A stretch of 64,000 nucleotides of DNA from Yamagishiella unicocca (lineage: Eukaryota > Chlorophyta > Chlorophyceae > Chlamydomonadales > Volvocaceae). The position numbers and the translations under genes were made by a program. Positions 43,615-57,453 of the stretch are shown in pieces. The stretch covers positions 682,001 to 746,000 of the forward strand of contig BDSL01000040.1 in assembly GCA_003116995.1 (NCBI GenBank), written 5' to 3'. The notes beneath the pieces were generated by a model. That model saw nothing but the letters and a program-made list of their open reading frames with translations, made no database searches and was not told the DNA's origin. Each line of letters starts with the position of its first letter. Position 1 is the first letter of the stretch.

Positions 43615-46600
43615 CTACACCTTGCCCGTGTACTTGTAAGTGCTGTCGTACTCTTTCCGGAGCTGCCCCAGCGCTCCCCGCCGGGCGGCGCCCATGCCGC
43701 CACCGGCCGAGGTGCTGGCGTCACCCGGGCCCGCTGCGCCCAGGGCCATGTGCAGGTGCTGCAGCTGCTGCGGCCCCAGGCACGCCATCAAGCTGAAGGC
43801 ACCCTGGCGCAATGCCTGGTGCGCGGCAGGCGGCAGTAATGTTGCTCCTACACTAGCGCTACTGCCGCCAGCGCCGCCGCCGTACACGTCGCCGCCAGCG
43901 CCGCCATCACCGTGGGGAGCATTATTAGGAGTTGCGTTCAGCGGCCCCGCCGCCGCTTCCTGGTGCTGCCGCTGCGGCGGCGGCGGCGGTGCAGCGGTGC
44001 TGATCCAAGGGTCTCCGCTGTCATCATGCATAAGCAGCGCCAGGGATGGCAGCGGGGTGGCCACGTGGACGAGGTAGTCGGCCAGGATGTGTACGGCGTA
44101 TTTGCCGAGAGACTTCGGGTGCTCCGAAACCGCCTCGTAGACACGTGCCAGCGCCGCTGCACACCGCGTGATGCCGGCTGCGGCGGCGGTAGTCGCGCCC
44201 GACGCGGCCGACGCGGTTGCCCGGAGCTGCAGCTGCCGCTGCGCCAGCCGCAACTCTGTTGCCCAGGCGGCTAGGCGCAGCAGCAGCGCCCGAGATGCCC
44301 CCACCAACAGCACCGCGCAGTGCCGTGCCGCGTCCTCGTGGTGCCGTACGACGGCGGCGACGAGCCCACTGCATGCGGTGTGCAGGAAGTACAGGTCGGG
44401 GCCGGTGTCTCCCGGCCATCGGACGGAACCCACCGGAGACGCGGCCGCCGCTGCCTCCGGCTCCGCCAGCAGCGGCTGCGGCCGCAGCAGCGGGCAGGAC
44501 GCCAGAGCAGTGGCGGCGGACAGCACCCCCGTCACAGCGGGGCCGCCCAGACGGAACGTCACCTCACGCGCCAGCATAGACTGGAGACACCGCAGTGCGC
44601 AACACAGTACGACCTCCACCGTCGCCCGATTGGCGGCTGGGCCGTAGAACCAACCCGCATCGGCGCCGCCGCCGGTGACGGCGACGGCGGCTCGCGCCGC
44701 CATCGCGCCTAGGAGCTCAGTTAGGGCTGATGTGAGTGAGGCGCCGTGCGCCGCTAGGAGCTTAGTGACCCGTGGGCCGGCGAGGCACTCCAGGGAGACA
44801 AGCAGGCACTGCAGCGGCGGCACCAGGCCCGCCGGCGGCTGGCCCACCTCCGCGAGGCCCCGGGTGGGCAGCGCCGTAAGGTCGCGCAGCAGAGCCGCCA
44901 GCTGCCCACGGTTGCTTCGAGCCAGAGTGTCCCTGTGAGAGCGTATGAAAAATGTGTGAGCGTATGAAAAATGTGAGAGCGTATGAAGAAAAGAAGGAAA
45001 GGAAAGGGAGAGACCGCGTTGAGAGAGGGGAGCAGGGATATGGTGAGTGGGGGAGATGAACCCTTGTCGCCACACTAAGGGCGGCGAGGGTTAGCGGCGA
45101 CAAGGAGGGTGGCGGCGGGGCCCCGATCCGCACCCACCTGAAGCACTCGAGCAGCTGGCGGCGCGAGCGGCTCGCGGCACCTGCCACGGCGGCACAGATG
45201 AGGCAGTCCAGGTAGGGGCGAGGTAGGAAGCAGGGTCGGTTGGTGTTGTGCGGCTTCTTACTCTCCGCTTCCGCTATCGATTCTTGTAAGCCTGAGCTAG
45301 CGATACTAATTTACTATTCCCTCGTGTCCGCTAGGTCCCAGCTTGTGCGAGCACCTTTGCGATCAGTCAGCTAGCGCCCTCCAGGCAGGGTGTCAAGCAG
45401 GGGCCGGCCGACAAACAGGGAGCGACGGATGGAGAACCCAGGGCCTCTTACACCTCCAATTCTATCCTCGCAGGGTTCGCTCCTCGACCCTCACGCCTCC
45501 ATTACCAATCCCGCAATGTCCGACCAACGACGAGCGACGAACCCAGGAGCTACCCTCCCACATGTCGCCTCCTCGGCCCCGCCCCGTGGGCCTTACCTGC
45601 AGGATCCAGATCCGCCAACAGGACGCCCCACATGTTGCTCGTCCTGCGCAAAGTGCCGGGAGTAGGGCCACGTGAGGCAGTTTTTCTTTTGGTACGGCGC
45701 CAACGGTGAACCAACCAGACATGTAGGCGCTATGCCAACGTGTGGTCACCATCGCGCTTCCTAGCAGGCTCTGCTCTTGAAGCTTTGGCTTCTCGAAGCG
45801 AAGAATGAGCGTATATATAGCCACTTTACGGCGGAGGGACTGCTGTGTTGCGTGGAGGCAGTGCGGCAGTGCGCATGGGGGGGCGTACGAGAGGTGTACG
45901 GCGATTTGGGAGCCGAGCTTCCTAGCTTCCTAACTTCGCGCGCGCGCAGCTTCTCAGTGCACTGCCGTACTTTTGACACTAACAAGTGGGTCGTCCCGCT
46001 GCTGGGGCAGTGTCCTCTAGCCTCCCACCCACCCGCCCGGTGCAGCGCTTGGGAGGACCTGGTTAGGAGAGGTTCGGAGGTCGTGTTGGGGCCAGCACGC
46101 CCGCCTTGTGTCGTGCGGGTTGGGGTTTTTGCCTTTCCGTGCACGACAGTAGCCGCTCATAACGGTGCAACAACTGCCATTCCCATCGGCCACTAGTGCA
46201 ACTTACAAAAGGGTTGGCGAGAGGGGGCTTTGCCGTGATTGTTTCCGAGACTGGCCTGCCGAGCTTAAGGGGTGGCCAAGTCCTTTTCTGCTGTGGCGCA
46301 AGACGGCAGGACTGAGCAATAACCTCATTCCAAGCCGTGCGGCCAGCCAACCCACCAAACACCCCCGCTCGTCCGCCGGCCTGCGGCCCACCCACCTGGA
46401 GAAGCAGCACCGCTCCGGAGCCGCCGTACACGCCATCAGGCCCTGCTGTACGGCGACCAGCAGTGCACGGCACGCGTCCGACTCCGAATCGGGCCCCCCG
46501 GCGTCGCCGCCGTCGTTGCGGCCGCTGTGCCGCATGTACGGCAGCCACGCCCCGATGCCGTACATCAGCGCTATGCAGTTCTCCAGCGGCTCCGTCACGA

Positions 46601-49600
46601 CGGCGGCGGCGGCGTCTCCGCCCTCGCCGCCACCCTCCTCGCTGCTGCACATGCTGCTACTGCAATTGCTAATGCCCCCACCGGCGGCTGCGCCTCTGCG
46701 GCTCCCGCCGACGGCCACCTGCTCCACCAGCCGCCGCTCTGCCGCCACCCAGCCGCTGGCCCGTTCGAGGAGCGTCGGCAACGCATCGCCGTCCAGCGGC
46801 ATTACCGCCGCCAGCGGCGGCAACGGCGGCGGCGGCGCCGCCACCGTCGCGCCGCCGTCACCACCGCTGCCACCGCCGTCACCACCGCTGCCGGCGGTGT
46901 CTACGACGGTTGCCAGCTGTAGCACGTGACCCTGGCAGCCCGCCAGGCACAGCGCAGCCCGCAGTGCATGCACGGCGCGTAGCGACGCTGGGACCGCCGT
47001 CGGCTCCGGTACCGTCGCCGCCGCCGCCGCCGCCGTGGCCCAGTCTGCTTCGACGCCAATGTTGGACAGCAGTAGGCCCTCAGCCAGCGACGCCAAGCGG
47101 CTGAGCGCCGCCGTGCGCTCAGCGGCGTCGCCGCCGCGGCGCTTGCCGCCGTCACCGCTGCCGTCACCGCCGCCGTCACCGCCGCCGCTGCCGCGCGCGC
47201 GGCCCATCCCTGGCCCTGCCAACGCCTCACCTGCACGGGCGCTCCCTGGAGCACCCGCCGCCGCCGCCGCCGCCGTCGCCGCTGACGCTGACGCTGATTT
47301 TGCGGCTGCGAGGCCCAGGCGACATAGTAAAGCGTGCTCCGCCGCCGCGGCGGTGGCAGCCGCGGGATTGGCAGCATCCTCGTGCCCGATGGCAGTTTTA
47401 AAAGGCGCAGCCTCCACCGCCGCGAGCAGGTCTCGGGCAAGGAGCAGGCGCGAAGTTCCACCGTCTGCGAGTAGAGCAACCCGCATAAAACTGATTGATC
47501 GCTGGAGCATACCGGTACCGTTCCATCGCCCCGCCAAGTCAACACACTCCAAAACCCTAACCCTTAGGCAAAATCATCCTACAGCGGGACCGCCCTGGAC
47601 GAGCGGCTCACCCATCGTCCGCCAGCCCATCCCTTTAGAGCTTGTCTGCCGCAATTCCCTCCCTCCGCCCCGTCCCCTTCTCCACTCCCAACAAAGACCA
47701 TACGCAGTTCCCATCCAATTCACCTGATGGGGGGGTGGCCCCAAGCTCTGTTGGCGTCGGCGCCAGCATCGCCTCCAGCAGCCACCCGCTCCGCTGCACA
47801 ATCTCCAGGCTGAGAAGCGGTGCCGTACCGAAGCTTCCGAATGGTTTCGGAGCAGATCCTGCTGATTCCTGTGACTGAGGCTGTGCAGAAGCGCAGTCCA
47901 GGGCCGCGGCCTCTGTCGTCAGCAGCCGGCACGCCCGCACCACCCACCCGACCCGTGGGTCGTCGGCGCCGACGTCCGCCATGGCGCCGACGTTCCCCAG
48001 CTCGTCGCCGCCGCCGGGTCCAGAGCAGAGCCGCTGCCAGGCACGAAGACATGCCGCCGCAGCTGTCAACAGCTCCCGTCTCACAGCGTGGAGCCGGTGC
48101 TGGTGCCGCTGCGAGTGCGGGTGCTGCTGCTGCTGCAAGTGCTGCTGCTGCGAGTGCGGGTGCGAATGCGAGTGTGATGACGCCTCCCGCAACGGCCGCC
48201 GCAGCATCAGGAGCATATCTACGAGCGCAGCAGCCACGGCGGCCACCTGTCGTACCATCGACCTGCGGGCCTTGCGCGCCAGCAGATCCAGGTGCAGGTC
48301 GCCGTACAGCACCGCCAGCAACGACCGCAGCCTGGCGCCGACGGCATCGAGGCCGTCGGCGTCGGCGGCAGCCTGCGGGAGCAACCCGCCGCCGCCGCCG
48401 CCGCCGGCGCCGGTGTTACTGTGCGCGCCGCTCGTCGCAACGGCCTCCAACGCTTCCAACTGCTCCCCCATGAGCCGCCTGAGGGCCTTGGCGGAGCCCT
48501 TGCCACCGCCTGCTTTTGCGCCGTCCGCCGTCATCGGCTCAGGTGTCGCCGCCGTGAGGAGGGCATCCAACCGAACGGCGGCGGCTGCAGCATCGAGGGC
48601 GGCAGCGGCACTACCGTCGTCAACCGCCTCCGATGACCTCCCCTTCTTCGCCTTCTTGGCAGGCCGCCGCTCGGCTTCTGCGGATTCGGAGCCCGCCGCC
48701 GCCGCGGCGATCCGCTGAACCTCCGCTGCCACGTCACGAAGCGCGCCCGACGTCGCCGCCATCCAAGCGTACGGCAACGCTTGCCGTACACCTGGGAGGC
48801 CCTGGAACTCCAGCAGGCGAAGGCTGGCGCAGCTGGCGAGCTGTAGCAGCCAGAGCGCTCGGTCGCCGCCGCTGCCACCGCCGCCGCCGCTGCTACTGCC
48901 AGCGTGGCCGCGCCGGGTGGCCCTGACTTGCCCACATGCCGCAATGAGCGCCAACTGCAGCACCTCACTCAGCGCCCGCGGTTCCGCCCAGGGCCCTATG
49001 CTGCCCATCAGCGCCAGCACGTCACCCCACGCCGCCGCCGTGTACGACGAGATGGCCGCCGCCGCCAGGCTCGCGTCGTCGGCCCGCGCCGCTGGCGACG
49101 GTTTTGACTGGGCCGCCACCGCCACCGCCACCACTCCCGCCGCCTCCGCCGCGGAAGGTGAGAAAGGCGCCAGCACCAGGTGCGCCAGCAGCCGGAGCTC
49201 TTCCTCCTCCTCCGCCACCACCACCGCCGCCGCCGCGGCCTCGCTTTCGGCTTCCAAATCCTGGTCCTGCGCCTGCCCGCCCGCGGCCACCTGCTCCGCA
49301 CTCGTCACCGGCGCACCGTCAACTCCCGCCGCCGCAGCCGCCCGGGCGCGGCCCCGCGCCGTCATCCTGCCGTACAGCGGGCAGTCGTGTCGGCGCCGCA
49401 GCAGCCGCTCGTGTAGCGTCTGCACTCGGTGGCTCAGGCACCTGAGGCAAAGGCGGCAAGGTGGAGCCGTTGCCGTGGGGTGCCGGTGGCGGCAGTGCGT
49501 TTGCCAACGGGGCGGACGTGAGGATGGAGGACATGAGCTGAGAGGTGGGGAGGGACGGACTGGAGGTGGGGAGGGATGGGGGACATGAGCTGAGAGGTGG

Positions 49601-52600
49601 GGAGACCGGCGTGTGCATTTCCTGCCCTCTGCATCGCCACTCGACCCCTGGGTCGTCCCTGCGGCACCCACGCACGCTGGTGTCAAGGTTACGGGTACAG
49701 CAGCCGCTGATTTCCACATTCCTGAGCGTCGCCGTACGCACGCACCCATAGGGCCCAAACATCCCCTCCCCGTTCGATTCACCGGTGTAACGCCCGCGCG
49801 AGCTCCACTGCTGGCCAGTCAGGGCAAGCCGCCTGCGTCGAATGGCCCATCGCCTCCACCGCCTCAACCGCCTCAACCGCCTCAACCGCCTCAACCGCCT
49901 CAACCGCCTCCACTGCCTCAACTGCCGCTGCTTCCCCAACTCCGGGGGGCAGCAGCAACGCCAGTTGCGCCAGCGCAGGCAACGGACCGGCCCGGCGGCG
50001 GGTGCACCCAGCGCGCTTGAGGGCCTTATTCAGGCGGCTCAGCTCAGCGGCCATCACGGTGTCAGTGGCGGCGCCGACGGCGCCGTCAGCAGCAGCAGCG
50101 TCAGCAGCGGCGGCGGCGGCGGCGGCGGCGTGCACCAGGGCTGCCGCCAGGTAGCCGCCAGGTGGGGCATTGGGCGCCCCCCTGGAGCCGGAACCCGCCT
50201 TCTGCTCCCGCTGCTGCTGCTGTTGCATCCCGTGTCCCTGCAAGGTTGGTACCCATGGGCACATCCGAAAGGAAACATCGTCTATGTTGTTTCAAACGCC
50301 GAACGCACACGCGTTAATACGTCAGCGACCATACTGGGTTCGCACGTAGCCCCATGGCCGCCCAACGGCTTTTCCATTTCACCGGCTCGAGGGTTTCCTC
50401 TCTACTCCTCCCCTCTCCCCCCTCCCCCACTCCCTCCCTCGCCCCGGCTTCCACCACCCCCACCCACCCGGTTCGGCGGCGTGATCTCGTGATTGGGCAG
50501 CGGCGCGACCTCCGGGTGCAGCCCAGAGCACACCGCGTTCGTACGTACGACAGCGCCGTACACGCGTAGCAGCAGGGCGAGACGCGCCGTGCAGAAGCGC
50601 AGCGACGCGGCGGCAGCGGCGGCGGCGGCTTCATCCACCTCCGCGCCATCACCGCCGCCGTCGGTGGTGATGGCGGTGGCGGTGGCGGTGGCGACAACTC
50701 GCGCCTTGCAGTACGATCGTGCGGAAGAGAGCAGCGGGCCTGACAGCGCCGCCAGCAGTCGTACATTGGCCTGCCCCACGGGCATGGCGGTTGCCAGGTC
50801 CAGCCGGAGCACCGCCAGGATGGTGTCGTACAGCGCGCCGGCGGCCAGGAGTAGTTCCGGCGCCGCCGCCGCCGCCGCCGGCGCACCCACGGATGCCCCA
50901 GTGGTCGTCAGGGTCGGTGCGGCCAGGGCGCACCACGCTTCCAGGTCCGCTGTCACCCAGCCCACCAGCGCTGGCAGCTGGCCTGCAGTACAGGACAGCC
51001 CGTATTCAGTTAGCAGTTGCGGTCCGTCAACAGTGTCAACGCCGTGGAGTCAAAATGGGCCGCGGTTGTCGTTCAGGACTGCCGGCCAGGTAAGGAGAGG
51101 CGTCCCTGGCCCCTCCAGCACCGGCCCCCGGTCCCCCTCCCGCAAAAACGGCACCCGCCAGACTTTACTGCAGCTCCGAAACCCCGCACCTCCACCTAGG
51201 CATCACGTACCAGAGGGTGCCGTGGAAATAGCCTGGCGCAGTGCCGCCAACACCTCGGGGCGCACCAAAAGCGCCGCCACCACAGCGCCGCCGGGCGCTG
51301 CCACAGCCTCCACCGCCGTATCGCCCGCCGCTGCATCGTTGCCGCTGGCCGCAGAGTGGCATAGGGCCCGCATGGCCGCTCCCAGTGACTCCAGCAGCGC
51401 CTGCAGCTGGCGCAGGTCTGCGAAGGCGCGAAGGGTGCGCTGAAGTACGGCGCCTGCGGCGGCGGCGGCGGCGGCCCCCCGCCACGGCGGCGGCGCCGCC
51501 GCCGCCGCCATGGCCGGACCCGCCGCTGCTGCTGCGGCGGCGGTGCTCCACAGCAGCGACCAGACGCGCTCCAGGTGGGGAGTGAGGATCCTATTGGCGG
51601 TAGTGGTGGAGAGGAGGAGGCGAAGGTGGAGAAGGAGCACAGGAGAGTGGTAGCGTTGGCGACAGCGGTGGTGGAGAAGATTAGCTGAGTGGTGACTGAC
51701 TGCGTAAAGGATTCCGACTGGAGAGTGTTGTGACCTCTCCCGGCATGTACATTTGGCTCAGCATTTGAGACAGCGCGATACCGTCGTCAAAGCAGACCCC
51801 TCCCTGGACCTCCCTCCACGGCTGCGACGCCTTGGTCCACGCCCCCCACCACCATCGCCAACAACCTCAGCGCTCGTCCGCCTACCTGTGATCCAGATCC
51901 AGTACGGCACACAGGGCCAGGGAGGTGCTCAGAGGGCCAAGCCCCTCATAAGGCCCGCCCTCAGCCGCCGCTGCGGCCCCCACAGCCGACCCAGCTCCCG
52001 CCGCCGCGAGCTTTGTCCCAGATGCCGCCGAAGCCTTCCGCTGCAAGCTTGCCGTCGGCGACCCAGCTCCGGGTGCTGCCGCCGCCGCCGCCGTACGATT
52101 CGCCGACGGCGCCGCCAGCAACTCGTCGGCGACGACCGCCAGTACGGCGCCGTGCGCGCCCGTCAGATCCCGAGTGGGCTGATAGGCGCCGGCGGCCTGT
52201 GTGTGCGGGGGAGCGGGGGGTTGCGGGGCGGGTGTGTGTATGTGAGTTACGGGGTAAATGGGCTTCGGGGCTTTGGACGAGCACAGAACAGAGTGGGCGC
52301 GACATCTCGTCGCCGCTTTGCGTGCCGTACCAGTTGAGACCCATGGGACCCTTAACTCCGCAGGTCGACCACCAACGGGGACTCAGTCGACAACATCCCA
52401 TATATATATTTCGCAACCGGCCTCTTCCCATACCATCATTAATCTCGCAAAGACGCCACTATCCTGCGCATACAAAAAGATACACGACCTCACCCGCCCT
52501 GCCGCCAGCAGCCCAGCGAGTGCGAGGCGGCGCCAAGCAGCCCCAGCGTCGCCGCACTCGGCCAGCGCCGGCGCCGCGGCCACGACAGCGTCAGAACCCG

Positions 52601-55600
52601 CTGCCGCCGCCGCCTGCACCCCCCCCGCTGACGTCGTCGCCACCTTGCGCTTCTTCGCAGGCCGGTTGGTGGTCGCGTCGGCGGCGCCGACGGCGCCGCC
52701 AGCGCCTCCCTGCGGCGGCTGCAGCAACATGTACGACAGCGCCGCCATGCAGTTGAACTCGGCGGCCGCCAGGGCCTTATGGGTGGTGGCGCTGACGGCC
52801 GCGCCATCCTCTTCGCCGCCGCCGCCGCCGGCGGCGGCCTGGTGCCGCCGCTGGCTGCCGCCGCCGCTGGCGCCCGCCGCCGCCGCGGCGGCGGCGTCCG
52901 CCGCCAGGTTGCGACGCAGCCGCGCGACGCTACGGCAGTAGCCGCGCAGTAGCCACGGCAGGCCCACTATGATCGCATCGGCGGCCCCGCCACCGGCGCC
53001 GCTGCTGGCACCCATCGCGCTGGCAAGGACCTGCATTCGCAAGAGAACGTGGACGCCACACTTTCGGGCAGAGTTTTGTAGCCAGGATTCGGCAGCCGCC
53101 ATCCCGCGTGGCGCCCCGAGAGCATGTTTTGCATGCACTGTCCAACAGCGCGCGCACCTCCTACCAGTGCATACTCGCGTCCCCGGGAAGCACGCGCGGC
53201 GCGCAGACCCACAGACCTCCAGACCCCGTGCGCTCGGATACACAGCGGCGGCACATCCCCAGCAGCAGCAGCAGCAGCAGCAGCCCCAGCAGCAGCAGCA
53301 GCATCTCACCTGCAGCAGCTGGCCGTGGTAGCTGTGCCCCACCGCGCCCCAGAACCCGTGAAGCAGCGGCCGGCCGCCGCCGCCGCCTGCACCGGTGCTG
53401 TTGGGCCCTTCGCAAGTGGGTGCGGCTGTAGCTGATGCCGTCCCAGCGGCTCTAGCGTCACCAGCTGCGGCGTCTGTGGTGTCAGCGGCCGCGGCAGTAG
53501 CAGCAACACCGGCAGCGCCGGCAGTAGCAGTGGATGTAGCAGCAGCGGATTCCGGCTCGCCGTAGACCAGCGAGTTGAAGAGCTGCGAGTGATGCGGGTT
53601 GTAGCGGTTATGACGGTTGTGACGGTTAGGGAGTTGCGCCTGGCTTGGGACCCTAACCGCAACCTTAGGACGAGCGACTACTCTCCAAAACTCCCAATCT
53701 CCGTCCCTGCCGAACGGCTGCGGGGCCCACCCGACCCAACCAATCTCCCCAATCAGCAGACCTATTGACTTCGCCCGTTTCCTCTCTCCCTTCCGTTTCC
53801 TCTCTCCCTTCCGTTTCCTCTCTCCCTTCCGTTTCCTCTCTCCCTTCCGTTTCCTCTCTCCCTTCCGTTTCCTCTCTCCCTTCCGTTTCCTCTCTCCCCT
53901 CCGCCTCCTCTCGGCGCCCCAGCCCCGTACCCCAGTCCCGTACCCCAGCCCCGTACCCCAGCCCCGTACCCCAGCCCCGTACCCCAGCCCAGTACCCCAG
54001 TCCCGTACCCCAGCCCCGTACCCCAGTCCCATACCCCAGCCCCGAACCCACCTCTGCCAGTGGCCCCACGTGCGCCTCGTGGAAGAGTACGGCACCTAGC
54101 AGCTGCTGGGCTGCGCGGCTTAGCTCCGAGACTGCGGCCGCCGCCGCCGCCGCCGCCGCACCCCCCGCCGCCGCCGCTGGGGGCCCCCCATGGGTCCCCA
54201 GCACCAGCTGCATGCTGGAGCCGAGAGGGTCCTGCGGCTGCGAGACCTCCAGCAACGGCAGTAGCAGCCCCGGAACGAACGCCTGCCATACTTTTTTCGG
54301 CGCAGGCTGACCCTGCACCGACCCGTGGGTCGCGAGTAGCACGGTAGCGCACAGCCGGGCCCACTCCGTGGCGAACGCCGGCGACGACGGGCCGCCACCG
54401 GCGCCAGAGGAGGCGGCGCCGAGCCCGGCGGCCGCTGCAGTGCCCAGAGGCGGGGCAATGGTGGGCTCCGAAGGCTTCCGCCCTTTCCATCGCTTCCCCT
54501 CGGGGACGGCGGCGGCGGCGGCGGCAGCGCCGACGCCATCGGCGCCACTGGTCGTGCCCGCTGAAGCGGCTCCGGAACCAACGCGGTGCCCCCTCGGTGG
54601 CCGTACATCCAGCAGTGCGGTCAGCAGCGCCAAGCATTGCTCCAGGGACGGCCTTAACAGGCCTCCGCCGCCGTTCGCGGCGCCGCCGCCGCCGCCGCCG
54701 GCGGCCGCTGGCAGTAACAGCTTCAGACAGCACCGCACTGCCCTGCAGAACTGCGCACCATCCTCAACATCTGGCGTCGCTACCGCCGCCGCTGACAACG
54801 ACGCTGTCTTCAGTTCGCCGGCATCGCCGCGGCCGCCGCCTGGTGCGGCTGTAGCGGCAGCTGCTGGTGTTGCCGCTGGTGCTGTGGTGGCTGCTACCGC
54901 CCGGACGCACTGCGCGGCGCTGACGAGGAGGGCCCCTGCGACGCTGCCCGCCCCGGCCAGCACCATAGCGGCAGACCTCTCCCCCGTGTCGCCCTCCAAC
55001 AGGAGCAGCAGGAGCTGCCATAGCCCTAGCGCCTGGGACAGGAAGGCTGCGGTCAGGTCCTACGGGGCCGGAAGGGGGAAGCCAGAGGGCACGGCGACAC
55101 GGCGGTTACGACACGGAAGGAAATACGGGTGTGGTTAAGAGAGAGAAAGAAGGGTCGGTGAGTGAGAGAGGCGAGGGAAGCAGTGCTCGTGGGGTTGATG
55201 TCTGGGGGCATCGACGGAAGCGGGGGCGGGAGGGCATCATACGATGCCAGCGACTGCGACAGCGATCGTATACACATCCGTATCCGCTTCCGCCTCCGCC
55301 ACGACGTCAACGCCAACGCCAACGCCGATGCCGCGGACACAATCGCGGTCACCGCCATCGCCTCCGCCACAGACGCCTCCGCCTAATGTGCCTCGTGGGC
55401 AGAGGTAAAAGATGCGGCTCGCGTGGCCTTCAGCAACAACTATGCTATGAATTAACGCCCGAAGACGTCGCGTTAAGGTACCTGCTCTGCAGCTGCCGCA
55501 GCAACTACGCCGGACGCGCTTGGTGGCGGATTGCCGCCGACTCGGGTGCCCGTTGTCGCTGCAGCGCCCTTGGCGGGCCTCGGCGAGGACGGCGGCTTCA

Positions 55601-55992
55601 GTTTGAGGATCGAAGACGACGTCCATTCTAGCAGGGAGCGGCAATAGTGCGCGAGCACTGGAAGAGGCGGGTCGCCAGCGCGAGGCTGCGGCGACGACGC
55701 GGCCGCGAGCAGCTCCCGCGCCAGTGCTGACGCGAGGGCAAGCTTGCTGCAAGTCGTTAGGAGTGATGTGGGGAGATGTGTCAGGCAGCAGCCGTTTCGG
55801 CTCGCGCTGGCGCTCGCACTGGCGGCGGCGAAAGACCGTCGTAAATGTTTTTTTGCTTCAGCAAACTTACATCCTTATGGATGCGAAGATGCCAAATAGC
55901 GATAAAAGACCCGGGTAGAAAGACGCACCTGCCATCGACGTTTGGAGTAGGCGCGCCAAGTTGCCGGAGGCGAGCAGCAAGGGGTTGTCCAT
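43615..55992 (-). CDS. URB2: Urb2/Npa2-family nucleolar pre-ribosome biogenesis protein
   Basis: Exons (all -): 55992-55871, 55746-55482, 55059-54052, 53582-53310, 53030-52494, 52196-51886, 51590-51211, 50982-50468, 50237-49783, 49441-47724, 47464-46396, 45643-45597, 45291-45138, 44932-43615. They join in frame to about 2,723 residues. The identifying part is the C-terminus: VHILADYLVHV, then QGAFSLMACLGPQQLQHLHM, a low-complexity insert, and LRKEYDSTYKYTGKV, matching the Urb2/Npa2 C-terminal domain (leucine-rich helices ending YxxYxKYxGK). Yeast Urb2 acts in early 60S assembly in the nucleolus. Nuclear signals fit: PAKKRKV (about 680-686) and PAKKAKKG in exon 10. Yeast and human proteins have about 1,170 and 1,520 residues; this one is inflated by Ala/Gly/Ser tracts and an (EAV)n run. 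Exon 12 is only 47 nt but is required by phase. The ATG at 55992 is tentative; the conserved N-terminal part looks short, so a 5' exon may be missing. Confidence 0.83.
49855..49926. repeat. 9-bp coding repeat giving an (Glu-Ala-Val)n run
   Basis: Eight units of CCTCAACCG/CCTCCACCG inside URB2 exon 9, coding for EAVEAVEAVEAV-type sequence on the minus strand. The frame is kept, so the run is translated. Confidence 0.9.
53776..53900. repeat. 18-bp minisatellite, 7 copies
   Basis: Seven near-perfect copies of CGTTTCCTCTCTCCCTTC in the URB2 intron 53583-54051. On the gene strand this is purine-rich (GAAGGGAGAGAGGAAACG). Confidence 0.95.
53925..54050. repeat. 13-bp minisatellite, about 9 copies
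   Basis: Units of CCCCGTACCCCAG with C/T variants, beside the 18-bp array in the same URB2 intron; the array runs right up to the donor of exon 3. Confidence 0.93.
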
Positions 55993-57453
55993 CTGTTTGC
56001 ATTTTTCCTTAGACGATGAATTACTTGCGTTCTTCACCGGATGTGCGCCTGTCGAAAGAAGCAGCAAGCCTGACGTTTTGCAGCTCTATTACATACATCT
56101 TTCTACCATAAATGCAGAGCGGCACGCCATCTGAAACATTATAAAAGCATCAAGCATCAGGCAGTCCTTGGATTTGCTCTCGCGGCTGCGGCTCCGGAAC
56201 ACAGCAACGATGAACCGTCTCGGAATACTGTACTTATCTGGGGTATACGGAGACAATGTAAAAGGATACGTGGTTGAGAGAAAACAATGTTTACTGGGTG
56301 TTTGCAAACCCCGAAAACAAATGTAGTGTATCCCTGTGAGCTGCATGTGTACCCTTCCCGCCTTCCGTACCCTTCCGCATACGTGGAAGCATCACGCAGT
56401 AGCCCCGTTTTAGTGCTAGCAGCCTGCCTGAACCATACGCTCTGATCTAGCGAATGGCGCGCTTCTTGGGTGGATTGAGCCACGCATAATGTCAACGAAA
56501 GAGTGCCCATAGTTCCAAGGCTGAGCTTCGTCCCAGGGGAGGAAGCGAAGTGCAGTTAGCGGTCTACGTGTCAGATACCGCTGGTCCGCTTGGTCAAACT
56601 GTGGGAGTGGCAATATGAGACAGGGTTTCACACTACCGGCACTGGGAAAGGTTTGTATCGGCGTGCCCATTCGGCCTGTATCGGCGTGCCCGTTTGTGTG
56701 CAAGCAGTGCTGCGGAACCCTGCAAGTGTTTGCCCTACATAGAGGCTTTTTTGAATGATGATGATGGCTTAGCGAGGGGGGGCCCGGCACTGCAGCGCCG
56801 CGCAGCACCATGAGCGCACCACGCGCATACACAGCACCGCACGCCACCGTCGCGCGCTGGCCGAATTGCCATCGTCGGGGCAGCGTTTCCAGGAGTAGCC
56901 GCAGGCTGCGGCCATTTTGTGGAGCGCTTTTGACTCCCATTACTCGCGTGCCAGCTGCTGCGCGGGTCCGGCCTTCACTGCTACACATTGGGAGGGCTTC
57001 ACAAAGGTAGACCAGCGCTGTAAGGACCAAGGATTGCAAACATATGGTAACTCTTCATGTGGGTGCACGCTGTCCGTGGACAGATTACAACCATTTGCGT
57101 CGTACATCGCTGCTTGCAAGTCGGGGTAACAGCAGCAAGACCAGACAAACCGTAGCTGTAGTTACATATCTCCATTGTTAGTCTGGCGACGGCCTAGCCT
57201 ATACATCACATTGCCGGTTTCTCGGCACATACAGGGTCAAATTTAGTCAAGGGTTCATATTTCTAGGACGACGCCCTTTAAAACCTTTGCCTTCAGCTCA
57301 TTAAAGGTCTTTTCGTTGTAGCATACCAACAAATAAAAATGTTTCGCTTTTTTCCCGACTTACGAAGAGTTAGGTTGGAGGTTGCCACTCTCGTCGATTG
57401 CCCTTGATACGTGCCTGCAATTAAGCGATATAGGGCGATATCGACGCGGCAAA
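55993..57453. promoter_or_regulatory. Divergent upstream region of URB2 and the CEP78-like gene
   Basis: 1.46 kb between two outward-pointing start codons. AT-richer than the flanks. No exon could be joined in frame to either gene, though a first URB2 exon could hide here. Confidence 0.45.

Noticed and set aside
46165..51443. Several plus-strand frames over 200 codons (for example 46165-46929, 47820-48473, 50493-51443)
   Set aside because: Antisense shadows of GC-rich URB2 exons with Ala/Pro/Arg/Ser-only composition; the minus-strand exon chain and Urb2 C-terminus explain the region.
53665..54733. Kinds of repeat protein (GRERGN and GYGTGVRGWG) next to URB2 exon 3
   Set aside because: They are translation of 18-bp and 13-bp minisatellites in an intron. 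A donor at 54051 and an acceptor at 53583 keep the URB2 frame without them.
56416..57039. Minus-strand 207-codon frame upstream of URB2, tested as a missing first exon
   Set aside because: No recognisable Urb2 sequence, and no donor/acceptor pair joined it in phase to the exon at 55992.
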